A stretch of DNA of 64,000 nucleotides from Anaerosalibacter bizertensis (GCF_009696605.1 NZ_VULR01000001.1:62001-126000), one strand, 5' to 3'. Positions 11,731 through 20,910 are shown, counted from the first letter of the stretch. The notes: generated from the sequence alone by a model not told the origin. Numbers and translations are program-made.

Positions 11731-12825
11731 CTATTCTAATGTCTTTAAATATTCCTCATAAGAATCTTCATCAACAGGTACTTTTATTTCACCATCAATT
11801 ATAAGCTTTTTAATTTCTTCTACTTTATCAAGAATTTCTTTTGGAACATGCTTATCTGATGTTGGAGCTATGTCTACAGCACCTTCTTCAAGACCGTAAA
11901 CAACTGTAGTTCCTCCTGGGAATTTTCCTTCTTTTAAATCTTTAACTACATTGTAAACTCCAACGTCTACACGTTTCATAGCTGATGTGATAACATTGTC
12001 AGGAGCCAAGTCATTTTGATCTCTATCAACACCTATAGCATACTTGTCTTGCTCTTTAGCTGCTTCTATAACCCCATCTCCTGTACCTCCAGCAGCATGG
12101 AATACTATATCTGCACCTTGTTGATACATGCTATTTGCTATAGCTTTTCCCTTTGCAGGGTCATCAAATGCTTCTGCATATTGTCTAAGAACTTTTACAT
12201 CTTTATCTGCAACTTTGTTTGCATATGCAACACCTGCATGATATCCATAATCAAAAGCAGTTATAACTTCACTTTCCATACCGCCTACAAAACCAACTTT
12301 GCCAGTTTCACTCATCATAGCAGCTATATATCCTACTAAAAATGATGGTTGTTCTTGTTTAAATACAACGCCTACTACATTATCTGGTGTCTTATCGCCA
12401 TATGAAAAGTCAACTATTGCATATTTTGCGTCTGGATTTTCTTCTGCAGCAGCTTTTACTGCATCTGCTAATTTAAATCCAATTCCCCATATAAGATCAT
12501 TTTCTGCATCAAGTGCTGTTTCTAAGTTAGGAACAAAGTCTGCATCTTGATGAGATTCTTGATAATCTGATTTTGTACCTAAATCCTTGTCAGCCTTTTG
12601 AAGTCCTTCCCAAGCTGATTGGTTAAAAGACTGGTCATTTACCCCACCAACATCTGTAACCATAGTAATTTTAAGTTGTTCATCTGTTGCTTCATTGTCT
12701 TCTCCTTCTGTTTGCTCAGCTGGTTTCTCAGCATCATCTGCTTTATCTCCACCTGAACATCCAACTACAGTAAATGCTAATACTGCAATCATAAGTAGGG
12801 CTAATATTTTTTTCATTTTAGACAA
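11731..12825 (-). CDS. nupN: BMP-family nucleoside-binding lipoprotein (NupN/YufN-like)
   Basis: Extracellular substrate-binding subunit of the ABC importer encoded downstream, 364 residues. It has a type II signal peptide (basic start, hydrophobic stretch, lipobox VVGC followed by SGG) and an acidic linker, then the BMP/PnrA fold (KITMVTDVGGVNDQSFNQS, FVGGMESEV, VFHAAGGTGDGV). The TTG at 12825 is placed 7 nt after GGAGAG; an ATG three codons in is the alternative. Family members bind purine nucleosides. It has its own promoter, and a hairpin follows it. Confidence 0.9.
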   Translation of the reverse strand: MSKMKKILALLMIAVLAFTVVGCSGGDKADDAEKPAEQTEGEDNEATDEQLKITMVTDVGGVNDQSFNQSAWEGLQKADKDLGTKSDYQESHQDADFVPNLETALDAENDLIWGIGFKLADAVKAAAEENPDAKYAIVDFSYGDKTPDNVVGVVFKQEQPSFLVGYIAAMMSETGKVGFVGGMESEVITAFDYGYHAGVAYANKVADKDVKVLRQYAEAFDDPAKGKAIANSMYQQGADIVFHAAGGTGDGVIEAAKEQDKYAIGVDRDQNDLAPDNVITSAMKRVDVGVYNVVKDLKEGKFPGGTTVVYGLEEGAVDIAPTSDKHVPKEILDKVEEIKKLIIDGEIKVPVDEDSYEEYLKTLE

Positions 12826-12880
12826 TTTTAAACTCTCCTTTCAAATTTTATTTTGAAAATATTTTATTGCTATTAATATA

Positions 12881-12909
12881 ATTTTAACACATTTTATATT
12901 ATTCTACAA
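12881..12909 (-). promoter_or_regulatory. Promoter of the nucleoside ABC operon
   Basis: Minus-strand TTGTAG (12904-12909), a 17-nt spacer and TAAAAT (12881-12886), about 55 nt upstream of the lipoprotein start. No purine riboswitch was recognised in the leader. Confidence 0.5.
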
Positions 12910-12951
12910 AATTTAATAAAATCCTTCTAACTTTTTTTATAATATCTCACA

Positions 12952-12990
12952 AAAACACTCCAAGTTTACCTTGGAGACTTGGAGTGTTTT
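12952..12990 (-). terminator. Terminator of the glycine reductase operon
   Basis: A 13-bp perfect stem (12952-12964 with 12978-12990; arm AAAACACTCCAAG) begins at the grdD stop codon. In the minus direction the second arm ends in a U-run. Confidence 0.75.
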
Positions 12991-14170
12991 AACAAATATT
13001 AGATTCATTTGAAATATAGCCTTCTTTGGCTAATATGCTTATAGCATTTTCAACTTTACCTTCATTAACCATTAAAACTGGTCCTGTGCATCCCATTCCA
13101 CTTTCTGCATATATTCCATTTTTCCAGAGAACCTTCACTGCATCTTCTAATTCCATAATATCTATACCAGAAATAGTTCCTGTTACCGTTTCCTTTTCTG
13201 GAGGAATAATTTCTTCATCAACAGTCCCTTTCTTACTATCCTTTGTTATCCCTTCAAGCATTTCTTTAAAACCTGCACTATTTACCTTTTTAAATTCTTC
13301 TTTAGCCACTTCATTTATATTTCCTTTAGATAGACTAGCACCATAACTAATAGCATTAGCTACAACTGGTACTCCTGAAGCTCTTGAAAGAATAAGTATT
13401 GTTCTTTCATAACCTTCTCCAATTCCTGGACCATATCCATAACCTAATGATTCATAGTTTCCACCTGTAGTGTAAGATGAAAACATCTTTATTAATATAT
13501 TTCCCGTTAAAGTATCTGTTATCATTACATCAGGTACTCCACTAAGTAAATCATTTCCTCTCATTACACATCCACCATCTGCTCTTAAAGATTCAGTAAA
13601 GTTGATTTTATATCCATTTTTATCAAGCTCTTTCAATGCTCTTTCCACTTGTATAGCACCATCTACATTTAATATTCCAACAGTAGGGTTATCAATACCC
13701 ATAGATTTAGCAGTAATGATTCCGTATATCCCATTCATGACCATTGCTTCTACTCTATGTGGTGAAGAAGTACCTGTAGTTGTAGCTATGAACATCTCCT
13801 TGCCTTTCCCTGGTGTTATAACTCTTCCCACAGTAGAAACTCCAATTGGAAAACTATAATGCATAGTTACAGCAGAATCTATTTCATTATTATCTAACAA
13901 TTCCTCCATTTTCTTATAACCTTCATCTTCAGTTTTCACTACTACTTGAGTCAGTGAACTATCTACTTTTGGGCCTATTAAAACAACCTCAATATTTGAA
14001 TCTCTTTCTTGAGCTATTTCCGCACCTTTAACTACATTTTCTACACCATGTTCACTTCCGAGAGTAGTTATACCTACTCTTATTTTCCTTCCAAACTGTC
14101 CTGTTTCTAAAGCATCTGCTATATCATTAAAAACTTTACCTACCATACTTTTCACATTATTATCTGTCAT
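12989..14170 (-). CDS. grdD: Glycine/sarcosine/betaine reductase component C, subunit alpha
   Basis: Together with GrdC it takes the carboxymethyl group from the Se-carboxymethyl selenoether of GrdA and releases acetyl phosphate, the energy-conserving end of glycine reduction. The 393 residues resemble PlsX/phosphate acyltransferases. The GMGCTGP motif near the C terminus places a cysteine at about residue 361, matching the catalytic Cys359 described for Eubacterium acidaminophilum GrdD. It is the last gene of the operon, 10 nt after grdC, and is followed by a terminator. Confidence 0.95.
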   Translation of the reverse strand: MTDNNVKSMVGKVFNDIADALETGQFGRKIRVGITTLGSEHGVENVVKGAEIAQERDSNIEVVLIGPKVDSSLTQVVVKTEDEGYKKMEELLDNNEIDSAVTMHYSFPIGVSTVGRVITPGKGKEMFIATTTGTSSPHRVEAMVMNGIYGIITAKSMGIDNPTVGILNVDGAIQVERALKELDKNGYKINFTESLRADGGCVMRGNDLLSGVPDVMITDTLTGNILIKMFSSYTTGGNYESLGYGYGPGIGEGYERTILILSRASGVPVVANAISYGASLSKGNINEVAKEEFKKVNSAGFKEMLEGITKDSKKGTVDEEIIPPEKETVTGTISGIDIMELEDAVKVLWKNGIYAESGMGCTGPVLMVNEGKVENAISILAKEGYISNESNIC

Positions 14171-14180
14171 TTTATCACCT

Positions 14181-15719
14181 CTACTCCTTTAGTAGATGAG
14201 AGGCAAAATCTCTCATAGCTTCTGCTACAAGGCTTCTTATTTCTTCTTCCGATACTCCTTTTTCTTCATCTACTTTTCCAGGATTCTTTTCCATAACTAT
14301 GGATACCCCATCAAATAAATTAGTCATTCTACCTAAAAATAAACTACCTTTTCCTATAATCATTGCATTTTTTATTTTGTTATTTAATATATCTTCTCTA
14401 GCAAACCCTACATAAGGTACTCCTGATGGAATATGTCCTTGAGTTGGTGCCCAACCTTCCATACCATGTGTTTCTATAAAATCATTTAACTGGGTCCTTT
14501 CCAATTCCTTTCTCATTACACCTAATGCACCAATCATTTTATAATTAGCCTTTGGTACATCCCCTGCTCCTGCAGGTTTTGTTATATCTGGATTTTGCAT
14601 TTCTACTGAGTATTTATCTATATCTGTTATTTTTAAGTCACCTTTATCAAGAGGTTCAGTTACAAGAGAACTTATAACTGCTTGAGGTGAAGAACCTGTT
14701 CCTACTGTATGTCTTCCCACTAGATCGGTTCTAAGTATTGGATTAACTCCATCATTTTCTCCTATAATAATTGCAAATCCTCCAACTACATCCTCTAATA
14801 CTGGTAATCCTTTTTTAACATGATCTTTACCATTCATACCTAACTTAGCTGTTGAACCACCTGCTACTACTACTACATTCTTAAATATTTTAGCGTCAAC
14901 TAATGCAGCAGCTTCTATCATGGCATGTGTAGGAGCGGCACAGAATCCTCTTGTATCTGAACCTGTAGCATTTGTAAAACCTGCCATTTCGCCAACTGCT
15001 TTTGCAAAATTCCCTCCACCTCTTTGATTCATATCTCCACAAGCTTCTTCTGAACATTCAATTATATATTCAACTTCCTCTGGATTAATATTATTTTTCT
15101 CTATAAGATTTAAAGCTGCTAATACTCCTGAAGCTTTTGCTACTAAATTTTCAAATAGCACATGGGCGCTAAGGTTAACATCAATGTCATGAGCTCTCTT
15201 AACGCAACCTACAAGCTCTCCATTATTATATAATCCTTCAGCACCTTGTTCTTCTACAGATTTTTTTATGCTTTCTATTTCTTCTCCTTCTTTAAGTCTT
15301 AATATTAAATCTTCTTTCATAAAATGGTGTGTTCCCAGTTTTTGTTTAACATCTTCTGTAAATTTTTTTTCTAACTTAACTAAATCAAAAGTATCTACAA
15401 TTTTCATAAGACCTATAAATTCATCTTGAGGCATTATTTCCCCAAATTTGCCTACTTTATCTGCCCCTTCAACTTTCTTATCATGCCAAGGCATTTTATA
15501 TTCTTTTAATTCTTCTGGTGTTATATTCCCAATATATGTTTGATTCGGCGGATAACTAACTACTTCTTCAAAACTTCTAATATGTTCGGGCAAGTTTTTT
15601 AAATAATCTGAATTTGGATTGATTGTTTTTTCTGTAGTTTGTGTAGTTCCATTATGCAAGATCATATCTGGCGTATGTATCAAAACATATCCTGAGCCTT
15701 TAACTACAGCATGAGCCAT
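14181..15719 (-). CDS. grdC: Glycine/sarcosine/betaine reductase component C, subunit beta
   Basis: FabH/thiolase-like partner of GrdD in component C, shared by glycine, sarcosine and betaine reductases. The 512 residues are full length, and the FabH-like part includes ECSEEACGDMNQRGGGNFAK and ATGSDTRGFCAAPTHAM. It begins behind GGAGGTG with normal spacing. A 20-bp-arm inverted repeat separates it from grdB, so component C may be made at a different level from the selenoproteins upstream. Confidence 0.95.
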   Translation of the reverse strand: MAHAVVKGSGYVLIHTPDMILHNGTTQTTEKTINPNSDYLKNLPEHIRSFEEVVSYPPNQTYIGNITPEELKEYKMPWHDKKVEGADKVGKFGEIMPQDEFIGLMKIVDTFDLVKLEKKFTEDVKQKLGTHHFMKEDLILRLKEGEEIESIKKSVEEQGAEGLYNNGELVGCVKRAHDIDVNLSAHVLFENLVAKASGVLAALNLIEKNNINPEEVEYIIECSEEACGDMNQRGGGNFAKAVGEMAGFTNATGSDTRGFCAAPTHAMIEAAALVDAKIFKNVVVVAGGSTAKLGMNGKDHVKKGLPVLEDVVGGFAIIIGENDGVNPILRTDLVGRHTVGTGSSPQAVISSLVTEPLDKGDLKITDIDKYSVEMQNPDITKPAGAGDVPKANYKMIGALGVMRKELERTQLNDFIETHGMEGWAPTQGHIPSGVPYVGFAREDILNNKIKNAMIIGKGSLFLGRMTNLFDGVSIVMEKNPGKVDEEKGVSEEEIRSLVAEAMRDFASHLLKE

Positions 15720-15759
15720 AAATTACACCTCCAATAATATAAGCTTATAAATAATTCTT

Positions 15760-15800
15760 ATATCTTTTAGATAAGGGTCTGACCCTTATCTAAAAGATAT
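15760..15800 (-). terminator. Long intercistronic hairpin between grdB and grdC
   Basis: A perfect 20-bp inverted repeat (15760-15779 with 15781-15800) around a single base, so the effective loop is 3-5 nt. In the transcript direction it is followed by AAGAATTAT without a real U-run. It is better explained as a processing or stabilising hairpin or attenuator than as a complete terminator. Confidence 0.6.
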
Positions 15801-15813
15801 TATGATTTTATTA

Positions 15814-17124
15814 CTACTCTTCAAATATTGTTTGCTCTTCTACTTCAGTGATTAAAGCTTTTAAAGCTCTTTCCACTAATTTTCTTCTAAGACTTTTTTC
15901 TTCTTCAAAATCTAAATTAGGGTTACCTAATGGGTGAGGAATTGCTATTGTTGGTACTATCCTATTAGCTCCTACAGTCATAGAAATAGGAGTTACAGTA
16001 CACATATGAACTACAGGAATTCCTGCCCTTTCAATTTCTTTAACCATCGTTGCTCCGCAACGTGTACAGGTACCTCAAGTGGAAGTTAAGATAACTGCAT
16101 TAACTCCATCAGATAATAGCTCTTTTGCAATTTTTTCCGCAAAAGCCTTTGCACTAGCAACAGCTGTTCCGTTTCCCACTGTTGTATAAAAGTACCTATG
16201 AAGGCTTCCTATTTTGCCTTCTTTCTCCAAATCCCTTAAAACATCTACTGGTAACACTCTATCTGGATCTTCATTTGCATATACCGGATCATATCCCCCA
16301 TGAGCTGTTTCATGAGTTTCCTTAGTTAGATTATCGATGCCTTCAATATCGTACTTTCCATATTTAGAAGCACTAGAAGATTCTATATGGTCTGGATTTC
16401 CTTTAGGAACAATTCCACCAGATGTAACCAACGCAATTTTTGCCTTTGACAAATCTTTAATAGCTGCTTCTGGCTTTACCCTGTCAAAGTCGGGCATTGG
16501 AAACTCTGTTACAAACTCTTCTCCTTTTAATTTCTTAAGGAGCATATCCACAGCTCTTTCAGAACCTCTTTTTTCTTCAAAATAATTCTTTCTTACACCT
16601 CTTGCAATATATCCCTCTTCTTCTGGAGATCCTATATCTTCTCCCTTAGCAAGTTTTAATGCTAATGGTACCATTTGCTTCACTGCACTTCTCATACCTG
16701 CTGCACTATTCTTAGTTGAAACTATATGAACACTTTTCTTAAACATATCTGCACCAGGATTTTCTACATACATACCTGTTAAAACAGGTATGCCCAATTC
16801 TTTATGAACTGCATCTGTTATAGTTCCACAAGCTACACCATATCTTCCTGCATTAAAAGCTGGACCTGCTATGAAAATATCAGGATCATATTTTTTTACC
16901 ATTTCAACTATTTCGCTTTTAGCTTCTTCAATATTTTCATTAAAATAACTGTCACCGCATATAATTGTTGCAACTATTTCAGCTTCTCCTTTAAATCCAG
17001 CATTTATAGCCATTCCCGGTCCAACAATTCCTTCTCGAACCTCTGGTTTATAATCTGCTTTTTCTTCTCCACCTATTCCTGCAAAAAACTGATTTATATA
17101 GTGAACAGCTTTGATTTTTGCCAT
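15814..17124 (-). CDS. grdB: Glycine reductase component B, selenoprotein subunit (in-frame UGA = Sec350)
   Basis: Substrate-specific selenoprotein of protein B; it binds the glycine Schiff base held by GrdE and passes the carboxymethyl group to GrdA. The frame 17124-15814 encodes 436 residues interrupted by one TGA at 16075-16077 (codon 350). It reads STUGTCTRCGATM, the UxxCxxC redox motif of the GrdB family, so the TGA is selenocysteine and not a disabling stop. Downstream sequence continues in frame with ERAGIPVVHMCTVTPI. The start ATG follows GGGGGGAG. A SECIS-like hairpin follows the UGA (see 16048-16062). Confidence 0.96.
16048..16077 (-). promoter_or_regulatory. grdB selenocysteine codon and SECIS-like hairpin
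   Basis: The UGA at 16075-16077 is followed after 12 nt by a perfect 6-bp stem CGTTGC/GCAACG with loop GGA (16048-16062). The apical loop begins 18 nt after the UGA and starts with G, which fits the general bacterial SECIS model (UGA-to-loop 16-37 nt, G in the first two loop bases). Confidence 0.8.
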
Positions 17125-17157
17125 TTACTCCCCCCCTCTCTCGTATTTAAGTGGGTA

Positions 17158-17634
17158 TTAATCATTAAATTTACAAAACTCGTCCCTTATGCCTTTAACT
17201 TCTTCAATTATTTCATCAACATCTAAAACCATTTCCATCATACCAATTTGTTCGTCATAAACATCTGGATCTACTGCTTCTTTAAATTCTGGCTCTACAA
17301 CATGATATACTCTAAGTCCTAACTGGACTCCTGCTAATGGACCTGCAAAAGTTGGGTCTCCTGCTGTTACAGTTTCAGCTGCTAAACCTGCAGCTTCCGC
17401 TTCAGCTCCACCTATTAATACGATTACATTTTCTTCACCGTATTTTTCAGCAGCTTCTTTAACCCTCTTTTGATTCTCTAAGTCCATAGCTCCTGCAGCA
17501 GTTCAGACAAAACATTCAGTTGATGAGAAAACTACTTCGCCACCAGTTGTCTTTATACACTCTTCAATAGCTGGTCCTGGTATACCATCCCTGTCACCTA
17601 TAATTATTATCTTTTTACCATCAAATAGTGACAT
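17158..17634 (-). CDS. grdA: Glycine reductase selenoprotein A (in-frame UGA = Sec44)
   Basis: Small selenoprotein carrier: its selenocysteine accepts the carboxymethyl group from protein B and delivers it to component C, and it is re-reduced by thioredoxin. The frame of 158 residues starts at the ATG at 17634 ([20 protein letters not shown]) behind AAGGATGTG and contains TGA at 17503-17505, codon 44, in the motif [16 protein letters not shown] (CxxU). Sec44 is the position known from E. acidaminophilum GrdA. A reading that starts at the ATG at 17487 would lose the active site. The hairpin downstream of this UGA is weak by eye (GCU/AGC). Confidence 0.96.
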
Positions 17635-17667
17635 ATTCTCACATCCTTTCTTATTTTTTAATATCTC

Positions 17668-18954
17668 TTAATAACCTTTAGCAGTTAATTTGTTAAAACC
17701 AAGTTCATTAGTTGCTCCAGTTATAGCTTGTAATTCTACAACTATACTACCATCTTCTTTCAAACTTCCATCAAATCCTCCTGCAATTGTATCTACATAA
17801 CTTGTATCTCCAATAATTTTATCCATTGGAGGAAGAGTTATTACTTCATTTGCATTTCCACCTGTTACTACAGCATTAGCTAGTGGATCAGCGTCTGCAA
17901 GAGATTGACTTGCTCCATCCCTTCCTGCATATTCATCTGTAATTATTACTGTTTTTATACCTTTTTGCTCTATTTTCTTGCAGTTCATAATAAGATCTGT
18001 ATCTGGATTACCAAAGCCTTCTTGAGAGATTAGCACTCCATCTAATCCTAAGAACTCAGCTAGTTTTGCTGTCCAATTTGATGATCTTTCCTTGTCTGCC
18101 AAATAAACATTTTCATTAGTGATTATTACTCCAATAAAATTCAATTCCTTACCATGTTTTGCAAACAAATCTTTGACTACCGGATTGTTTAAGTGATGAT
18201 AAGTTGTATTCTTATCACATGCTGAAACACAGTTTCCACTAACAATTGCACCATCCATTATTTCTGTTGGATAAATAATAGTTGGTAAAGACTCTTTTGC
18301 GTCTACGCCATAAACATAGGTATCATGAAGTAAACCTTGACTTTGAAGCATTTGAACATAAGCTACTTTTGGAAGTTCTGGATACTTATTGATACTTTCA
18401 AGCATAGGCTCTGTTTCAAAAATTTCTACTTCATCAGGAGTCAAATCTTTTGCTACTTCTCCTAAATAAGTAGCAGCCTTAAATCCAGCCATTCTTAATG
18501 CTCTTTCATGTTCATGTTGCTTAAGTCCCTCTTTAGGTTCACAAACTAAAACTATATTGTTCAATTTAGAAAATGGAGTATAATCAGCTCCTGGACCAGT
18601 CATATCAATGATACCCTCTTGAAACCCTACTATCTTTCCTGCAGTAACTACTGCACAGCCTTTTAACACATTGGTTTTACCACTTCCAACAGTATCTACC
18701 TTGGAAATCATTCCGGGGAATATTCCTCCTGGCCCCTCTACTTTAACCCTTGGTTCAATAACGTCTTTTACAGGTGTTATTCTAATGCTTTCACCTGGCC
18801 TTGCCAATTCTAAATCTACTTTTTCAAAATGTTCATCTTCTTTAATAAGATTTACTAGCTCATTTTTGTTTACATATAATGTCTTGTTTTCTAGTTTTGT
18901 CTCTTCGGCAAATTGAACATCTTCAATAAATAAATAGCCTAATTCCAGACGCAT
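17668..18954 (-). CDS. grdE: Glycine reductase component B proprotein (pyruvoyl precursor)
   Basis: Precursor of the two non-selenium subunits of protein B. Family members are cleaved before a cysteine that becomes a pyruvoyl group, which binds the substrate amino group. The protein has 428 residues. The cleavage motif SGNCVSACDKNTTYHH puts the reactive cysteine at residue 242, the position expected for GrdE. Start behind AGGAGGTG. It follows trxA after a 66-nt gap with a 17-bp-arm palindrome, and precedes grdA. Confidence 0.96.
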   Translation of the reverse strand: MRLELGYLFIEDVQFAEETKLENKTLYVNKNELVNLIKEDEHFEKVDLELARPGESIRITPVKDVIEPRVKVEGPGGIFPGMISKVDTVGSGKTNVLKGCAVVTAGKIVGFQEGIIDMTGPGADYTPFSKLNNIVLVCEPKEGLKQHEHERALRMAGFKAATYLGEVAKDLTPDEVEIFETEPMLESINKYPELPKVAYVQMLQSQGLLHDTYVYGVDAKESLPTIIYPTEIMDGAIVSGNCVSACDKNTTYHHLNNPVVKDLFAKHGKELNFIGVIITNENVYLADKERSSNWTAKLAEFLGLDGVLISQEGFGNPDTDLIMNCKKIEQKGIKTVIITDEYAGRDGASQSLADADPLANAVVTGGNANEVITLPPMDKIIGDTSYVDTIAGGFDGSLKEDGSIVVELQAITGATNELGFNKLTAKGY

Positions 18955-18986
18955 ACAGTCACCTCCTCTTGTTTTAAAAAATATCT

Positions 18987-19020
18987 ATTTTAATTCTAGG
19001 CATATGCCTAGAATTAAAAT
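18987..19020 (-). terminator. Palindromic attenuator between trxA and grdE
   Basis: A perfect 34-nt palindrome (18987-19003 with 19004-19020; arm ATTTTAATTCTAGGCAT) immediately after the trxA stop. In the transcript direction AGATATTTTTT follows, a plausible weak terminator inside the operon. Confidence 0.6.
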
Positions 19021-19338
19021 CTAAACATACTTTTTAATCATTTCTTCTACACTTTTTTCTGTTGCTTCTTCTTTAACTCTTTCATCAATTTTTTCTCCAT
19101 CTTTATATATAGCAATAACAGGTAAACCCAATACCTTTTGTGAAATAGCAAGTCTTCTTGCCTTCATTGTATCAAGTTTGCAAAATTTCATTTTATCTCC
19201 ATATTGTTTTTCTAATTCTTCAATATGTGGCATAAGTGCTTTACATGGCTCACAACCTTGACTCCAAAAGTCTACCAATACATAGCCATCAGCCTTTAAC
19301 ACTTCTTCTTCAAAAGTTTTTTTGTCAACCTCTAACAT
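19021..19338 (-). CDS. trxA: Thioredoxin with GCEPC active site
   Basis: A 105-residue thioredoxin fold that supplies electrons to reduce the oxidised GrdA selenenylsulfide after each turnover. The active site is WSQGCEPCK (cysteines 29 and 32), in place of the usual WCGPC. Related GCxPC sites are known for thioredoxins of glycine-reducing clostridia. It lies between trxB and grdE in the operon. Start behind AGGAGGG. Confidence 0.93.
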   Translation of the reverse strand: MLEVDKKTFEEEVLKADGYVLVDFWSQGCEPCKALMPHIEELEKQYGDKMKFCKLDTMKARRLAISQKVLGLPVIAIYKDGEKIDERVKEEATEKSVEEMIKKYV

Positions 19339-19361
19339 AATTATCCCTCCTAATTATATTT

Positions 19362-20306
19362 TTAATCATCAAAAACTTCACTAATATATTTTTCTGCTTG
19401 AATAGCAGCAATAGCCCCATCACCAGTAGCTGTAACTACCTGTCTTACCGTTTTAACTCTACAATCACCAGCAGCAAATACACCATCAACATTTGTTCTC
19501 ATCTCAGCATCAGTTGGAATATAGCCATTTTCCATATTAACCTTACCTTCAAATATTTCAGTTGCAGGTAAATATCCTATGAACACAAATATACCAAACA
19601 TGCCATCATCTTCGTCAGCTACTACTTCCGTTTGTTCCCCAGTTTTTGTGTTTTCTACTACCATAGAACTTACTAAGCCATCACCTTTTATTTCTTTAAC
19701 AACAGAATCCCACATGAAATCTATTTTTTCATTTTTGAAAGCTTTCTCTTGAATAGATTTAACTGCTCTTAGTTCATCTCTTCTATGAATTATAGTTACT
19801 TTCCTTGCAAATTTAGTTAAGAATATAGCTTCTTCTACAGCTGCATCTCCTCCACCAACTACATAAACTTCTAAATCAGTAAAGAATGCCCCATCACAAG
19901 TAGCACAATAAGAAACTCCTTTACCAGTTAATTCTTTTTCTCCTGGAATACCTATTGGTCTAGGTACTGCTCCTGTAGCTATTATAACCGCCTTTGCCTT
20001 ATATTCGTTTTTTTCACCTTTTATTGTTTTAATCTTATCGTCTAAATTAACTTCAAGAACAGTATCAATGATTCTTTCAGCGCCAAATTCATCAGCCTGT
20101 TGAACCATTCTTGCTGTTAAAGATGGTCCACTAGAGTTCTCAATAGAACCTGGATAGTTTTCAACCTCATTTGTAGTTACTATTTGTCCTCCAGATTTTT
20201 CTTTTTCAATTATTAGAGTCTTAAGTCTTGATCTTGATGCATATAATCCTGCTGAAAGCCCTGCAGGACCTGCTCCTATTATTATAACGTCATAAATTTC
20301 TGTCAA
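19362..20306 (-). CDS. trxB: Thioredoxin reductase
   Basis: FAD- and NADPH-dependent reductase for the adjacent TrxA. It shows the N-terminal dinucleotide fold IIGAGPAGLSAGLYAS, the redox motif CATCDGAFF near residue 135, a second NADPH-binding GGGDAAVEEA, and the C-terminal FAD motif GDCRVKTVRQV. An ATG at 20312 is only 2 nt from GGAGGAG, whereas the TTG at 20306 has normal spacing, so 314 residues are proposed. Second gene of the grd operon. Confidence 0.94.
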   Translation of the reverse strand: MTEIYDVIIIGAGPAGLSAGLYASRSRLKTLIIEKEKSGGQIVTTNEVENYPGSIENSSGPSLTARMVQQADEFGAERIIDTVLEVNLDDKIKTIKGEKNEYKAKAVIIATGAVPRPIGIPGEKELTGKGVSYCATCDGAFFTDLEVYVVGGGDAAVEEAIFLTKFARKVTIIHRRDELRAVKSIQEKAFKNEKIDFMWDSVVKEIKGDGLVSSMVVENTKTGEQTEVVADEDDGMFGIFVFIGYLPATEIFEGKVNMENGYIPTDAEMRTNVDGVFAAGDCRVKTVRQVVTATGDGAIAAIQAEKYISEVFDD

Positions 20307-20384
20307 ATTCATCTCCTCCTTAATTATAGTATGGATATAATTTACTGCTCGGTATTAAACTTACCGAAAATATTTTTATTTATA

Positions 20385-20759
20385 CTACAATCTATATAAT
20401 ACCCCTTCAATCAAAGATAAATCTATTACCTGAAAATCCTCTAGTATCTCTTTATTCCAAGGAGGTGTATTATTGATATCTAACATTTTTTTTGTAGTCG
20501 CTATACTGTTTTCAATAATCATAAGGGATTCTGTATCAAGATTACTATTTTCTGATACAATAACTGTTTTATATGGGGTTTCGTTAGGCTTAACACTGCC
20601 TGATAATGGATGAGTCAATAATTTATATCCTAAGTGAACTTTATCTCTCACTATTTCTAACAATTTTAAATAGTCAACATCATAATATTCTAAGAAAACT
20701 TTTTCTTTCAATCTATTTTTAACTAAAGGATTATTTGTTACTATAATAGACTCAGTCAT
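20385..20759 (-). CDS. grdX: GrdX protein (unknown function, first gene of the glycine reductase operon)
   Basis: A 124-residue protein with no recognised catalytic motif. It resembles GrdX, a small protein found at the head of glycine reductase clusters. It begins MTESIIVTNNPLVK behind AAGGAGAG and contains HPLSGSVKPNETPY and NNTPPWNKEIL. Because it is the first gene after the tandem glycine riboswitch it must be made whenever the operon is on. No function can be read from sequence. Confidence 0.9.
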   Translation of the reverse strand: MTESIIVTNNPLVKNRLKEKVFLEYYDVDYLKLLEIVRDKVHLGYKLLTHPLSGSVKPNETPYKTVIVSENSNLDTESLMIIENSIATTKKMLDINNTPPWNKEILEDFQVIDLSLIEGVLYRL

Positions 20760-20867
20760 AGACTTCTCTCCTTAATTTTTATAAAGACTCATGTTTTTTT
20801 AAAATTAATGTGTCTATTGACAGTTTTAATAAAGATTGTTAATTTTTTCTCTATCTAGTTTAGGTAT

Positions 20868-20907
20868 AAAAAAAGAATAGAAAAGACACATTATGCCTAT
20901 CTACTCT
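20868..20907 (-). terminator. Riboswitch-linked intrinsic terminator
   Basis: Minus-strand stem: AGAGTAG pairs with CTATTCT (20901-20907 with 20874-20880, one G-U) and inside it AGGCA pairs with TGTCT, followed by seven U (20868-20874). It lies just after the second glycine aptamer and 110 nt before grdX, the expected place for a transcriptional expression platform. Confidence 0.75.
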
Positions 20908-20910
20908 GTT

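Noticed and set aside
15814-16047. Separate short genes on either side of the TGA codons in grdA, grdB and prdB
   Set aside because: The flanking frames are continuous, the TGA lies in known selenocysteine motifs, and the lengths match the families when read through.
16804-17226. 140-codon plus-strand frame over grdB/grdA
   Set aside because: Antisense shadow of grdB and grdA with low-complexity Phe/Ser/Tyr composition and no start signal.
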